A stretch of DNA of 25,098 bases, taken from positions 1 to 25,098 of the forward strand of contig CAYFQB010000025.1 in assembly GCA_964345225.1 (NCBI GenBank), in the 5' to 3' direction. A program made the translations under genes and the position numbers. This DNA comes from CAYFQB01 sp964345225. Its GTDB lineage: Bacteria > Nitrospirota > Thermodesulfovibrionia > Thermodesulfovibrionales > UBA6898. The notes under the pieces are model-generated. The model did not search any database, was not told where the DNA came from, and saw only the letters and a list, made by a program, of their open reading frames with translations. Positions 1 through 7,236 of the stretch are shown here, in pieces (the first letter of the stretch is position 1; each line of letters opens with the position of its first letter).

Positions 1-149
1 GAGGTGGCAAGCTGTCCAGGTGCGGATAGTCCTTCTATGGATGGCAATGGCTCATAGGCAGGCATCGTTGCGGAGTAGGCTGAGGCTGTAAATAGCAGAA
101 ACGCTATGATTGATATGCAGAGCCAGTTGACCAGGTTACTTCCTTTCAA
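1..149 (-). CDS. N-terminus of an exported protein (partial, runs off left edge)
   Basis: Reading the minus strand from a TTG at 149 gives an open frame of 49 codons to the window edge. The protein begins MKGSNLVNWLC, followed by a hydrophobic core and a likely signal peptidase site after SAYSA. The TTG is preceded by AGGAG with a 9-base gap, a good ribosome binding site, which decides this start. A strong sigma-54-type promoter match lies about 50 bases upstream (198-214). Mature residues begin TMPAYEPLPSIEGL and carry no heme motif in the visible part. Function cannot be assigned. Given the neighbours, a secreted partner of the electron transfer locus is possible. Confidence in the gene is good; nothing can be said about its role. 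Confidence 0.7.
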   Translation of the reverse strand, partial: MKGSNLVNWLCISIIAFLLFTASAYSATMPAYEPLPSIEGLSAPGQLAT

Positions 150-197
150 GTTGTCTATCTCCTTAGTCTGTTTTTAGACTATTATCAAAAACAACAG

Positions 198-214
198 AGC
201 AAGTATAGTTCCAA
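198..214 (-). promoter_or_regulatory. Candidate sigma-54 promoter for the left-edge partial gene
   Basis: On the minus strand the site reads TTGGAACTATACTTGCT. It has GG and GC separated by exactly 10 bases, as in the sigma-54 -24/-12 consensus TGGCACG-N4-TTGCW, with TGG, AC and TTGCT matching. The predicted start of transcription is near 187, leaving a leader of about 38 bases with the AGGAG ribosome binding site. A nearly identical -24/-12 pair lies in front of the gene starting at 20269. Confidence 0.6.
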
Positions 215-385
215 TTTGATAATGTGTTACATTAGTTGATAGTCTATATCTAAACTGTCTATTCCCCCAATATCATGGGAAAAAACAAAATTTAATTTAA
301 AAAAGTGAGGTTATTAATTATATTAATGTTTTAAAAAACATGTCAATAATACAAAAATCTAGACTTATCTGGGGCAAATCGCACA

Positions 386-411
386 TTAACTGGAAATTAA
401 TTTCCAGTTAA
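386..411. repeat. 26-bp perfect palindrome, possible operator or enhancer site
   Basis: A perfect 26-base palindrome without a spacer is centred between 398 and 399, with half-sites containing ACTGGAAATT. It lies in the 431-base gap between the CcsA-like gene and the left partial gene, about 170 bases upstream of the sigma-54 site at 198-214. That distance suits an enhancer-binding protein. No run of T follows it on either strand, so a terminator is less likely. The rest of 150-580 is AT-rich and shows no credible gene. Confidence 0.5.
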
Positions 412-580
412 AAATAATAAAATATCATTTATCAGCTTTAGATTAACGAAACAATTTATACACGTTATGAAAAGGTAAACGGTATACATAAACCGTATAA
501 TAAGAAAGTAGAGTTTAATCTATATAATGGTTAGTCTGCCAATTATACCTGACTACCAGTATCAAATAACAATCTTTTAA

Positions 581-1411
581 TCATGTGAAATAAGACGTAT
601 GAATTGATAACGAACTAACAAAGGGAATTACAAAGGCTGTAATGAACGAAAGTAGAAAACATCCTATTACTAGCCATGCCGCCTTTTTACCTTTCCAACC
701 GAAGAAAAAGCGCATGTGCAGATAGAACCCGTAAAAGAGCCATGTTATTAAAGACCATGTCTCTATGGGATCCCACCCCCAGTACCTTCCCCAGCTCTGA
801 TTGGCCCAGATAGAGCCTGCAATTACCCCGATACTCCAGAATGTAAACCCAAAGGTTGCAAAGCGGTAGCTGTAATAGTCCAGCGTTTCTAACGCAGGTA
901 ACTTCAAGAATAAGCCCCTCTCTCCTTTATTCTCTTTTAAAAGGTAAAAAAGAGCGGCTGCAAGTGATATGAGAATAGCGCCCACTGCCAGTTTATAAAA
1001 ACTCACATGAAGAACAAGCCATATACTTTTCAGAGAAGGGGGAAGCCTCTTTATCTCCGGATTCGAAAAAAGACCGTATGTCATCGTAAGGAATGCATAA
1101 GGCATAACAATCATCCCGGCAAAACGAATCTTATGGATCTTTGCTGAAAATAGCAGAAACATCACTATAAATATCCATGCATTTGAGGAGAGCACCTCGT
1201 ACCTGGCCATATAAGGGCCGTGTCCTGAAACAGACCATCGTATAAGAATTGCGGCTGAATGGGGAATCAGTCCTGAAAGAGAAAGGCCAACTGCCCACTT
1301 ATAGACCTTATCTTTATTAAAGAGGGTTGAAATACTAAAGGCAACCGCAGCAAGTGCATAAAACACCACAGAACTCCAGTGAAGTAATGTTTCAAGTCGT
1401 AAAAGTTCCAT
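581..1411 (-). CDS. ccsA: Cytochrome c biogenesis protein CcsA/ResC (WWD heme-handling protein; CcsB in some nomenclatures)
   Basis: This is the multi-pass inner-membrane protein of System II cytochrome c maturation, which with ResB moves heme across the membrane and attaches it to CXXCH motifs. The tryptophan-rich WWD segment, WGRYWGWDPIETW, lies at residues 207-219. Candidate heme-ligating histidines are H51, H135 and H271, each beside a hydrophobic helix. About eight membrane segments are visible. The length of 276 residues is normal for the short ResC form. It follows the ResB gene by 8 bases, so the two form one operon. No clear ribosome binding site precedes the ATG, which suggests translational coupling. 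Its presence fits the large heme demand of this locus. Family assignment is firm; only the name differs between schemes. Confidence 0.93.
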   Translation of the reverse strand: MELLRLETLLHWSSVVFYALAAVAFSISTLFNKDKVYKWAVGLSLSGLIPHSAAILIRWSVSGHGPYMARYEVLSSNAWIFIVMFLLFSAKIHKIRFAGMIVMPYAFLTMTYGLFSNPEIKRLPPSLKSIWLVLHVSFYKLAVGAILISLAAALFYLLKENKGERGLFLKLPALETLDYYSYRFATFGFTFWSIGVIAGSIWANQSWGRYWGWDPIETWSLITWLFYGFYLHMRFFFGWKGKKAAWLVIGCFLLSFITAFVIPFVSSLSIHTSYFT

Positions 1412-1419
1412 AGATTATT

Positions 1420-2493
1420 TTAGTTTTTCCTGGGAATAATATAAAGCAGCAAAAGCCCGGCTATTGATAATCCAAATCCAATAAAGACTATAGGTGTTCC
1501 TTTGCTTTGGACAAGCCTTATCCCGCTCCAGTATCTGACACCGGTCCAGGTAATGCCCTCATTATCAGGCAACAGCACTGTCTGTCCTGGAAAGGTCATC
1601 CCCTTATATACTTCTTTAACGCCTCTCTCAACGCCCAGATCCAAAGTCGGCTTATTGAGATAGTAAGAACTCTTCGTGTAGTCCGGGAAAAATTTCACCT
1701 TAATAATATATGGTGTTGTAGGGATTTCAGTGATCCCATAAGAAGGCTCTACCCTGTTTGACTGCCTGTCTATATTAAAGAGGGTATAAAAACCATCACC
1801 ACTCTTTCTCTTAAAAATAAAATACAGGGTATAGCCATAATCACGTGCCTGATAAAGCTTTACACCATTATATATATGTGTATGGTTTATACCGAGTGTG
1901 ACCTTTTCTTCAAAACCATTTTCTTTGACAGTCAGCAGGCTGTCAAGTTCCTTTATTGCGCCGTTTTCCCAGTATGAATGCTCAAATTTATTAAGCCGTA
2001 TCAAGAAGCCGGGGTTAAAGCTATCAGCAAAAACTCCCAACTCCTTTGAAAGCAGTGATTTCTCATCCCCTGGATATATCTCTCCCTCTATAAGCTGGAT
2101 AAAACCCCTCTTCTGAAAAGAGAGGGTATAAAAGGATGCCAGGATAACTATAAGTAGCCCAAGATGAAAAAGGAAACCACCCCATTTTCTCGCTCCCCTT
2201 TTCCGCCTTTTAATCAATGCAGTAAACTGAAGATAAACTGTATTACAGAGCAGCACTGTAAGTATAAGGACGAGAATAAGAAACCATTTAGTCGAAAAAA
2301 CCCTGTTAAGCCCCAACTGGTCAACAATAAAGTAAGTGTAAGGGCTTTCTACCTGCCAGTTCTCAAAATACTGGGGGCTGTTATATGCAGACTGGGGGAT
2401 CAGGACACCGACAAGTGAGGCAAGGAGGGTGATACTTATAAAGACAATTATAATCTTCGGAGATCTCAGTATCTGCCTTAATTCTTTATTCAC
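1420..2493 (-). CDS. resB: ResB-like cytochrome c biogenesis protein (Ccs1)
   Basis: ResB is the partner of CcsA/ResC in System II. It has membrane helices around residues 13-33, 66-86, 106-125 and 333-352, with a large periplasmic domain (about 130-325) between the third and fourth. This is the ResB layout, in a short form of 357 residues. The terminal sequence after the last helix is only PRKN. The start is GTG, with AAGGA directly abutting it, closer than a normal ribosome binding site. An in-frame stop lies two codons upstream and no better start exists, so the GTG stands. It is co-transcribed with the CcsA-like gene downstream. No promoter could be fixed in the 202-base gap upstream. Confidence 0.9.
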   Translation of the reverse strand: MNKELRQILRSPKIIIVFISITLLASLVGVLIPQSAYNSPQYFENWQVESPYTYFIVDQLGLNRVFSTKWFLILVLILTVLLCNTVYLQFTALIKRRKRGARKWGGFLFHLGLLIVILASFYTLSFQKRGFIQLIEGEIYPGDEKSLLSKELGVFADSFNPGFLIRLNKFEHSYWENGAIKELDSLLTVKENGFEEKVTLGINHTHIYNGVKLYQARDYGYTLYFIFKRKSGDGFYTLFNIDRQSNRVEPSYGITEIPTTPYIIKVKFFPDYTKSSYYLNKPTLDLGVERGVKEVYKGMTFPGQTVLLPDNEGITWTGVRYWSGIRLVQSKGTPIVFIGFGLSIAGLLLLYIIPRKN

Positions 2494-2665
2494 TCCTTAA
2501 ATAGTAATCCTCTTTATATTTGAATATCAAGAAGGCAATAATAGGGCAAACGTATCATACAATTGTAACACGGTTATTTTTAATATTTTTGTTCATTGGT
2601 TTAGTGGCTCCTTGAATTCCTGTGATGAGCAGGGAGTTATTTATCCTTAAATAGAAATAGTGGTA

Positions 2666-2698
2666 TGTCAATTAAAGTTTAAAGGTTTGACCCCTTTA
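2666..2698. repeat. REP-like sequence overlapping the 3' end of the 9-heme gene
   Basis: The plus strand here carries TGTCAATTAAAG, then TTTAAAGG, then TTGACCCCTTT. I recall very similar strings (AAGGGGTCA...CCTTTAAACTTTAATTGACA) as dispersed repeats beside REP-associated tyrosine transposases in other genomes. No transposase gene is present here. Only one copy is in the window, so the repeat status is unproven. Confidence 0.3.
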
Positions 2699-4378
2699 TG
2701 GGTGTACAGAATCACACGGGTCAGGGCCGCCGCCGCCGGGAAAGCCTGCCTTTGTCGTGCACTGGACTGAGTCGCAAGTATAGCCGTTACGCGTAGTCTG
2801 CACAAACTTGGTAAGCCAGGATGAATTGCCGTTAAGGTTATAAGGATCAGGATCAGAATCAAGGGCCATCAGCCTCGCCCTTCGTGAACCGTGCGGCCTT
2901 GCCACGTGGCACACAACACATGCAATATTATTCCTGTCCTGAAGAGCTAGTCCTCCATAATACCCGATATGGTAGTCGTGGACATTATTGGAAAATGTAG
3001 TATTATTATCCAAAAACCGATGGCATATTGTACAGAGCAGTCCGGTAGGTAAGGAAAAGGGTGAATCTCTGCCATTTGCACTGAAATCCACCAGGCTCCA
3101 CTTTGTTGTACCATCTGACTTATATGGATATGTGCCGTACCTCAGTATGGGGTCGTTTGCAGAACCGTGTGGGCCTTCAGGGTCACCTCCGGCAACATCA
3201 TTTGCTGCATGGCAGTCAGAACAGTACATTGCCTTGCCAACACCTGATGCACCCCAGTATGAGCCCTGCATCTGCTCATTCGCAAGATTATCTGCAATGG
3301 CACTCGCTACGGGATGGCGTGATTCATTGCCGGTGCTTACCTCAAGCCCGACATCCGTCCAGTCCGCATCCCATGTTGTCAGGCTCGTGTTTGCTCCTGA
3401 ATGGCATTTAAAGCAGATTTCGTACTCCTTTGTTGCTATTGCAAGTGTATAACTTACAGGTGCAGTCCAGTTTAAACCGGAAAATGTGGTCTGTGCTCCG
3501 TAGACCCCATCGATTACATTGGATACATCATTTTCTGTAGTTCCGACTGTATGTAAACCTGACTGTGCTATGTGGGGGTTGTGGCAGTCAACGCACTCAA
3601 CATGCTTGTTAGCAGATATGCTCGCAAAGGTATCCTGAGTACCTGCCAGATGTTCGTCAATGTATGCCTCCACGTTGTGTCTATAAGTTTCAAACTTAAT
3701 CTGTGACTCTATATCTTCTGCTGCCGGGTTGCCGTCATGGCATTCGAAACAGAGCGTTTCTTCACGCGAAAAAACCATGCTGGGTATAGGGTTAATGTTG
3801 GCAGTACCGTCATCATATCCATGCGGATTATGGCAGTTTCTGCAATTCCCTGCATCTGTAAATGTATCAGGCAATGGACCAGGGGGGACAAGAGTGGTTG
3901 GCCAGATCATTGTGCCGTCTGTATTGTGAATAGAATTATTATATATTACACTCCCTCTATAAACACCGTATCTTCCATACCCCAAACCAATACCAAAATT
4001 AAATGTCTCATGGCAGGCATAGCAGAGCATGTTTTTATTAGCACCATAGTTGGTTCGAAAAACGCTGTACGATGAAGCACCTTCTGCTGGAGGAGGCGTA
4101 GGCTCACTGCCAGATATACTGGCATGCTGGTCATGGCAATGGCCGCATTGACCTGTCGGATATGGATCTGCTGCTGTAGGGTATGGAGCACCGGTAACAG
4201 CAGCACGGTTAACACCGGTCGCGGCGTTTCCATGGGCAGTAGAAAGGTAGGTACCTCCGCTTGTGATGTCTGGATATATAATCCACATAAAGGAGATCAC
4301 AAGGCATAAAGTTAAAAGCGTATAGCCGATAATCGTACTTAATTTAATATGATGACCCTTTTTCATAAAACTAACCAT
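2696..4378 (-). CDS. Membrane-anchored 9-heme cytochrome c
   Basis: This 560-residue multiheme cytochrome has nine CXXCH motifs: CGHCH, CYACH, CRNCH, CFECH, CVDCH, CFKCH, CSDCH, CTICH and CVVCH. The first is at residues 78-82. A hydrophobic segment at about 15-35 acts as signal sequence or uncleaved anchor. It is followed by a YLSTAHGN...GVNR stretch of the kind seen in Geobacter-type cytochromes. Several motifs are followed by NPHG or NPHI, typical of doubled-CXXCH proteins. The C-terminus has an unusual cysteine pattern (TCDSVQC and PDPCDSVHP) with no heme motif. The ATG at 4378 has AAAGGT just upstream; a second ATG at codon 5 is less well supported. The gene lies 57 bases after the OmcS-like gene and is probably co-transcribed with it. 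An electron transfer role is clear; partner and location are inferred. Confidence 0.85.
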   Translation of the reverse strand: MVSFMKKGHHIKLSTIIGYTLLTLCLVISFMWIIYPDITSGGTYLSTAHGNAATGVNRAAVTGAPYPTAADPYPTGQCGHCHDQHASISGSEPTPPPAEGASSYSVFRTNYGANKNMLCYACHETFNFGIGLGYGRYGVYRGSVIYNNSIHNTDGTMIWPTTLVPPGPLPDTFTDAGNCRNCHNPHGYDDGTANINPIPSMVFSREETLCFECHDGNPAAEDIESQIKFETYRHNVEAYIDEHLAGTQDTFASISANKHVECVDCHNPHIAQSGLHTVGTTENDVSNVIDGVYGAQTTFSGLNWTAPVSYTLAIATKEYEICFKCHSGANTSLTTWDADWTDVGLEVSTGNESRHPVASAIADNLANEQMQGSYWGASGVGKAMYCSDCHAANDVAGGDPEGPHGSANDPILRYGTYPYKSDGTTKWSLVDFSANGRDSPFSLPTGLLCTICHRFLDNNTTFSNNVHDYHIGYYGGLALQDRNNIACVVCHVARPHGSRRARLMALDSDPDPYNLNGNSSWLTKFVQTTRNGYTCDSVQCTTKAGFPGGGGPDPCDSVHP

Positions 4379-4435
4379 TCAACCTTTAGCTTGCTACGAT
4401 AATCCGCTGAGACGGATACGTTGCCGTAACCATAT

Positions 4436-5599
4436 TTAATCCTTGTTCGTATGACATACATTACACCCAGATAGTGCCCTTACAAGGTTTGCATTCTTGT
4501 AATCCCACCTCATAATTTTGTAATACGGGGATGCATGTGCCCTGTGACATGAAAGGCACATTACTATATCATTTCCTGGAGTCACAGTAGATGATGCTGA
4601 TGCAGTACCGTCAGCAATACTCTGTCTGGCTATCGGTGCAATTATATCCTGTTCAGTTGCATCTAAACTATAAATTGTATATGAAGAATATTCCCCGGAG
4701 GCTGGCAGAATCACATCTGTCGGGTGCCTTATCCACGGGCTGGTAACTCCTATGCCTCCGCTTGAGTGAAAATCTCCGTGACATTCTGCACAGAACTCAC
4801 TGATAGTATCAATATCACCCCATACCTGACCTGCCCTGACTCCAAAGGGAGACCCCCTGTATTCATTATGGTCATTAATATTAACTGTTTCCTGCCAGTC
4901 ATCATCCTCTGCTCCACGAACCTTATACAGAAACCTGTAACTGAGACCTACCGTGTTACCCTGTCCAATTTCAGTAAAACCAGCGCCAAACTTTAGAATT
5001 GTATCAACTGTATGGTGACTCCCGTAAATGGCAAGTATAGGGCTCACCTGATCCCTGTTACCATGACAGCCGTTCTGTCCGGCACACATTATCTGTGATT
5101 GAATATTGTCCTGGTACCCCCCTGATGAAGGGTCATAGTTTGAGTCATAACCAGGCGGGGTATTTACTGGTACAATATTGAAATCTATCCAGATATTGGC
5201 ATTACCAAAACCGTGCACATTGTGGCCTCTGGTGTCACCGCCCTCGCTGCTGAAAACATGCTTGTAATTCCCGGCTGCAAGATCGTTAACAGTGGTATTA
5301 TACGCAATCTGGGGAGTATTGGCGATATATCGTGAGTTTCCGCCCACATTCCTTGCATGACATCCGAGACAATCACTTCTTAAAAGAACCGCCCTCGTTT
5401 CAGAATGGCAGTCAAAACAGTCTCCTGTGCCAAAACCGATTATTGGAGTTGAATCAAAAATCATACTGGCTCCGTTCTGGCTGTTGTGCATGGTATGACA
5501 ATTACTGCAATTTTCGGCAATAATTGCATGGATTTCGCTGGAATTCACAAGAAAAAGCAAAAATATCAAGAAAATTGATATATAGTTCCTTAAGTTCAT
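4436..5599 (-). CDS. OmcS-like 6-heme outer-surface cytochrome c, paralog 1 (possible nanowire subunit)
   Basis: The protein has a cleavable signal peptide (about residues 1-25, ending SSEIHA) and six CXXCH motifs at 31, 61, 77, 270, 348 and 379. It also has a CX5CH motif, CAGQNGCH, at 172-179. Its plan matches my recollection of Geobacter OmcS: an N-terminal CXXCHTMHNS, a CAECHGDFHSS block followed by RHPTD, CLSCHRAHAS, and a terminal CNVCHTNKD. OmcS polymerises into extracellular heme filaments, so a filament subunit is the leading hypothesis. The frame is open up to 5671, but the ATG at 5599 is preferred: it directly precedes the signal peptide, and a near-perfect sigma-54 promoter at 5630-5645 lies inside the longer frame. 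It is closely related to the gene at 23587-24702. Confidence 0.88.
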   Translation of the reverse strand: MNLRNYISIFLIFLLFLVNSSEIHAIIAENCSNCHTMHNSQNGASMIFDSTPIIGFGTGDCFDCHSETRAVLLRSDCLGCHARNVGGNSRYIANTPQIAYNTTVNDLAAGNYKHVFSSEGGDTRGHNVHGFGNANIWIDFNIVPVNTPPGYDSNYDPSSGGYQDNIQSQIMCAGQNGCHGNRDQVSPILAIYGSHHTVDTILKFGAGFTEIGQGNTVGLSYRFLYKVRGAEDDDWQETVNINDHNEYRGSPFGVRAGQVWGDIDTISEFCAECHGDFHSSGGIGVTSPWIRHPTDVILPASGEYSSYTIYSLDATEQDIIAPIARQSIADGTASASSTVTPGNDIVMCLSCHRAHASPYYKIMRWDYKNANLVRALSGCNVCHTNKD

Positions 5600-5629
5600 C
5601 GTAATTAAAATACCTTTTAAAGATATTTT

Positions 5630-5645
5630 AGCAATATCCGTGCCA
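5630..5645 (-). promoter_or_regulatory. Near-perfect sigma-54 promoter for OmcS-like paralog 1
   Basis: The minus strand reads TGGCACGGATATTGCT, which matches the -24 box TGGCACG and the -12 box TTGCT exactly, with GG-N10-GC spacing. The predicted transcription start is at about 5619. The resulting 20-base leader begins near AAAAGGT, the only ribosome-binding-like sequence before the ATG at 5599. This is the best promoter match in the window. Confidence 0.8.
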
Positions 5646-5682
5646 TATACAGTATCTACCATATAAGGCAAGTCAATTATTG

Positions 5683-7032
5683 CTACTTTTTATGACACTG
5701 TATGCAGAGTTGCCTCTTTCTATCAAATGTCAGCATAAACTGTGCTTTCGCAGAATGCATACTGTGACATGTAATGCAGGTAACAGGCTGGCCATTCCGG
5801 GGATCTATAACGTCTGTTCCGAGTGGATGTGTGATTTTATGCTGTGTTTTATGACAGCCTGTACAGACAGAAATTATGTCTGACTTGAAATAAAGCGGCT
5901 GACTGGAATGCAGCGGTATATGACATTGAAAACATTCTCTGTTATTTACAGGAACACACTTTAATTTCTTCAAGGTCTTTGCCATTATTGCCGTCCTTTT
6001 TGCCGTGCTTTCATGGCAGGTAAAACAAAATCCTGCTTCCTTTACAGTAAGATTTTTCTTGTTTGAAGCATGGTATTGATGGCAAGTTGCACAGGCATTC
6101 TCGCCCTTACCCTCGTGGACATCTCCATCCATAAATCTTGCCGGATCCTTCTTATGGCAGTTAAAGCACAACTCCTTACCAGATAACCTGGAAGTTATCT
6201 TCCTGTTAGCTATGATAGGATTATGACATTCTTCACATTTTTTATCCGTAAAGGCAGTATGACCATAAGGACCGAGGAGTCCTTCAGCAATAGAGCCATG
6301 CCCTGTGTGGCATGATGTGCAATCCAGTTCTTTTGTAGCAAATGAAATAGAAATACCCCCGCTTTTACACAGGGGCGAATGACATTTTTTGCATACCTTC
6401 TCAGGTGTCCCAATCATCTGGTAATCCTGGGAAGATGCGTGAGCATTATGACATGACGAACATTTCCCATCCTTAAAGGGTATGTGAAGATTCGGTTTGC
6501 CAAGCTGATCTTTCAGTGTTCCATGGCAATCCCAGCAGATATTTTTTTCTTCCTTGACCAGAAGATGCTTATTCTCACCACTGTGGGCATAATGGCAATC
6601 AGTACATACACCTTTTTGAAGGGCACCATGTATGCTGGCTTCTTTTAAAAGATTATTGAGGCCAACATGACAATTCAGACAAAGTAAATTTATCTCATCA
6701 TTCAATAATCCATGGAGATCTGATGTATGAGAATTATGGCATGACAGACATTTACCCTCTTTAAAAGGGAAATGGATATGCCTGCGTGAAAGGCTCTCTT
6801 TAAGTTTTACATGACACTTATAACAGAGAGCAGGCACATCGGCCTTGAGGTCAGCCTGAGCATAGGCTAAACCACCCCAGACTAAGATAAATGCTATTAG
6901 CATAATTAGCAGAGGAAACGTCTTACGGTAACGAAACCCGTATCGTCTTTCGGTTACTTCGTTCGGCTTTTTAACGTTGTCGTTGTCCTTAACCGAAACA
7001 GCTATTGAGTTTGTAGTGTTCATTGTGTTCAT
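5683..7032 (-). CDS. 16-heme doubled-CXXCH cytochrome c
   Basis: There are sixteen CXXCH motifs in 449 residues, about one per 24 residues after the signal region. They alternate in the doubled-CXXCH pattern: a CXXCH ending one repeat, then a conserved histidine (IHFPF, IHIPF, IHGAL), then a CXXCH followed by NSH, NAH or YAH. The last motif, CIQCHKK, is at the very C-terminus. A hydrophobic segment at about 40-58 ending AYAQA is the signal peptide or anchor. It is preceded by an unusually long charged N-region of about 36 residues, encoded by CpG-rich DNA unlike the rest of the gene. No ribosome binding site is visible before the ATG, and the gap upstream is filled with 7-bp repeats. It probably acts as a periplasmic or outer-membrane electron wire. 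Heme count is direct; location is inferred. Confidence 0.87.
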   Translation of the reverse strand: MNTMNTTNSIAVSVKDNDNVKKPNEVTERRYGFRYRKTFPLLIMLIAFILVWGGLAYAQADLKADVPALCYKCHVKLKESLSRRHIHFPFKEGKCLSCHNSHTSDLHGLLNDEINLLCLNCHVGLNNLLKEASIHGALQKGVCTDCHYAHSGENKHLLVKEEKNICWDCHGTLKDQLGKPNLHIPFKDGKCSSCHNAHASSQDYQMIGTPEKVCKKCHSPLCKSGGISISFATKELDCTSCHTGHGSIAEGLLGPYGHTAFTDKKCEECHNPIIANRKITSRLSGKELCFNCHKKDPARFMDGDVHEGKGENACATCHQYHASNKKNLTVKEAGFCFTCHESTAKRTAIMAKTLKKLKCVPVNNRECFQCHIPLHSSQPLYFKSDIISVCTGCHKTQHKITHPLGTDVIDPRNGQPVTCITCHSMHSAKAQFMLTFDRKRQLCIQCHKK

Positions 7033-7152
7033 TTAGTTTTTTCCCATTTATCGTTTATCATCTGCCCTTTATTCAATATTCAATCAACAATCTCCTTACT
7101 CTTAATTCCTCAATCCCTAAATTCATAAATTCCTAAATTTTCAATCTTTATT

Positions 7153-7229
7153 TCTTACTGCCTACTTCCTACTCCTTACTCTTTTTATTTAGTGCCTACT
7201 GCTTACTGCCTACTTCCTACTTTTTTACT
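7153..7229. repeat. Degenerate 7-bp repeat array between the 26-heme and 16-heme genes
   Basis: The plus strand is built of heptamers of the form CYTACTN, for example CCTACTG, CTTACTG, CCTACTT and CCTACTT, in two blocks at about 7154-7181 and 7191-7221. The neighbouring stretch 7065-7145 is also loosely repetitive (AATTCCT, TAAATTC). The same heptamer family recurs at 12181-12262 and, in the opposite orientation, at 10899-10933. A hydrophobic plus-strand frame across this array (7192-7383) is a by-product, not a gene. Confidence 0.75.
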
Positions 7230-7236
7230 CCATGCT

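Noticed and set aside
2580..2630. A further sigma-54-like site upstream of resB
   Set aside because: GG-N10-GC spacing occurs by chance (GGAATTCAAGGAGC), but neither the TGG nor the TTGC box matches.
2988..3929. Open frames on the plus strand opposite the 9-heme gene
   Set aside because: They run antisense to a clear cytochrome with nine CXXCH motifs and show no family signature; they are shadows.
4124..4309. Short plus-strand frame rich in cysteine and tryptophan
   Set aside because: Antisense of the 9-heme signal and first heme region; no independent support.
5600..5671. Longer start for OmcS-like paralog 1 at 5671
   Set aside because: It would place 24 non-signal residues before the signal peptide and the sigma-54 promoter inside the gene.
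7153..7229. CRISPR array
   Set aside because: The units are degenerate 7-mers with no unique spacers.
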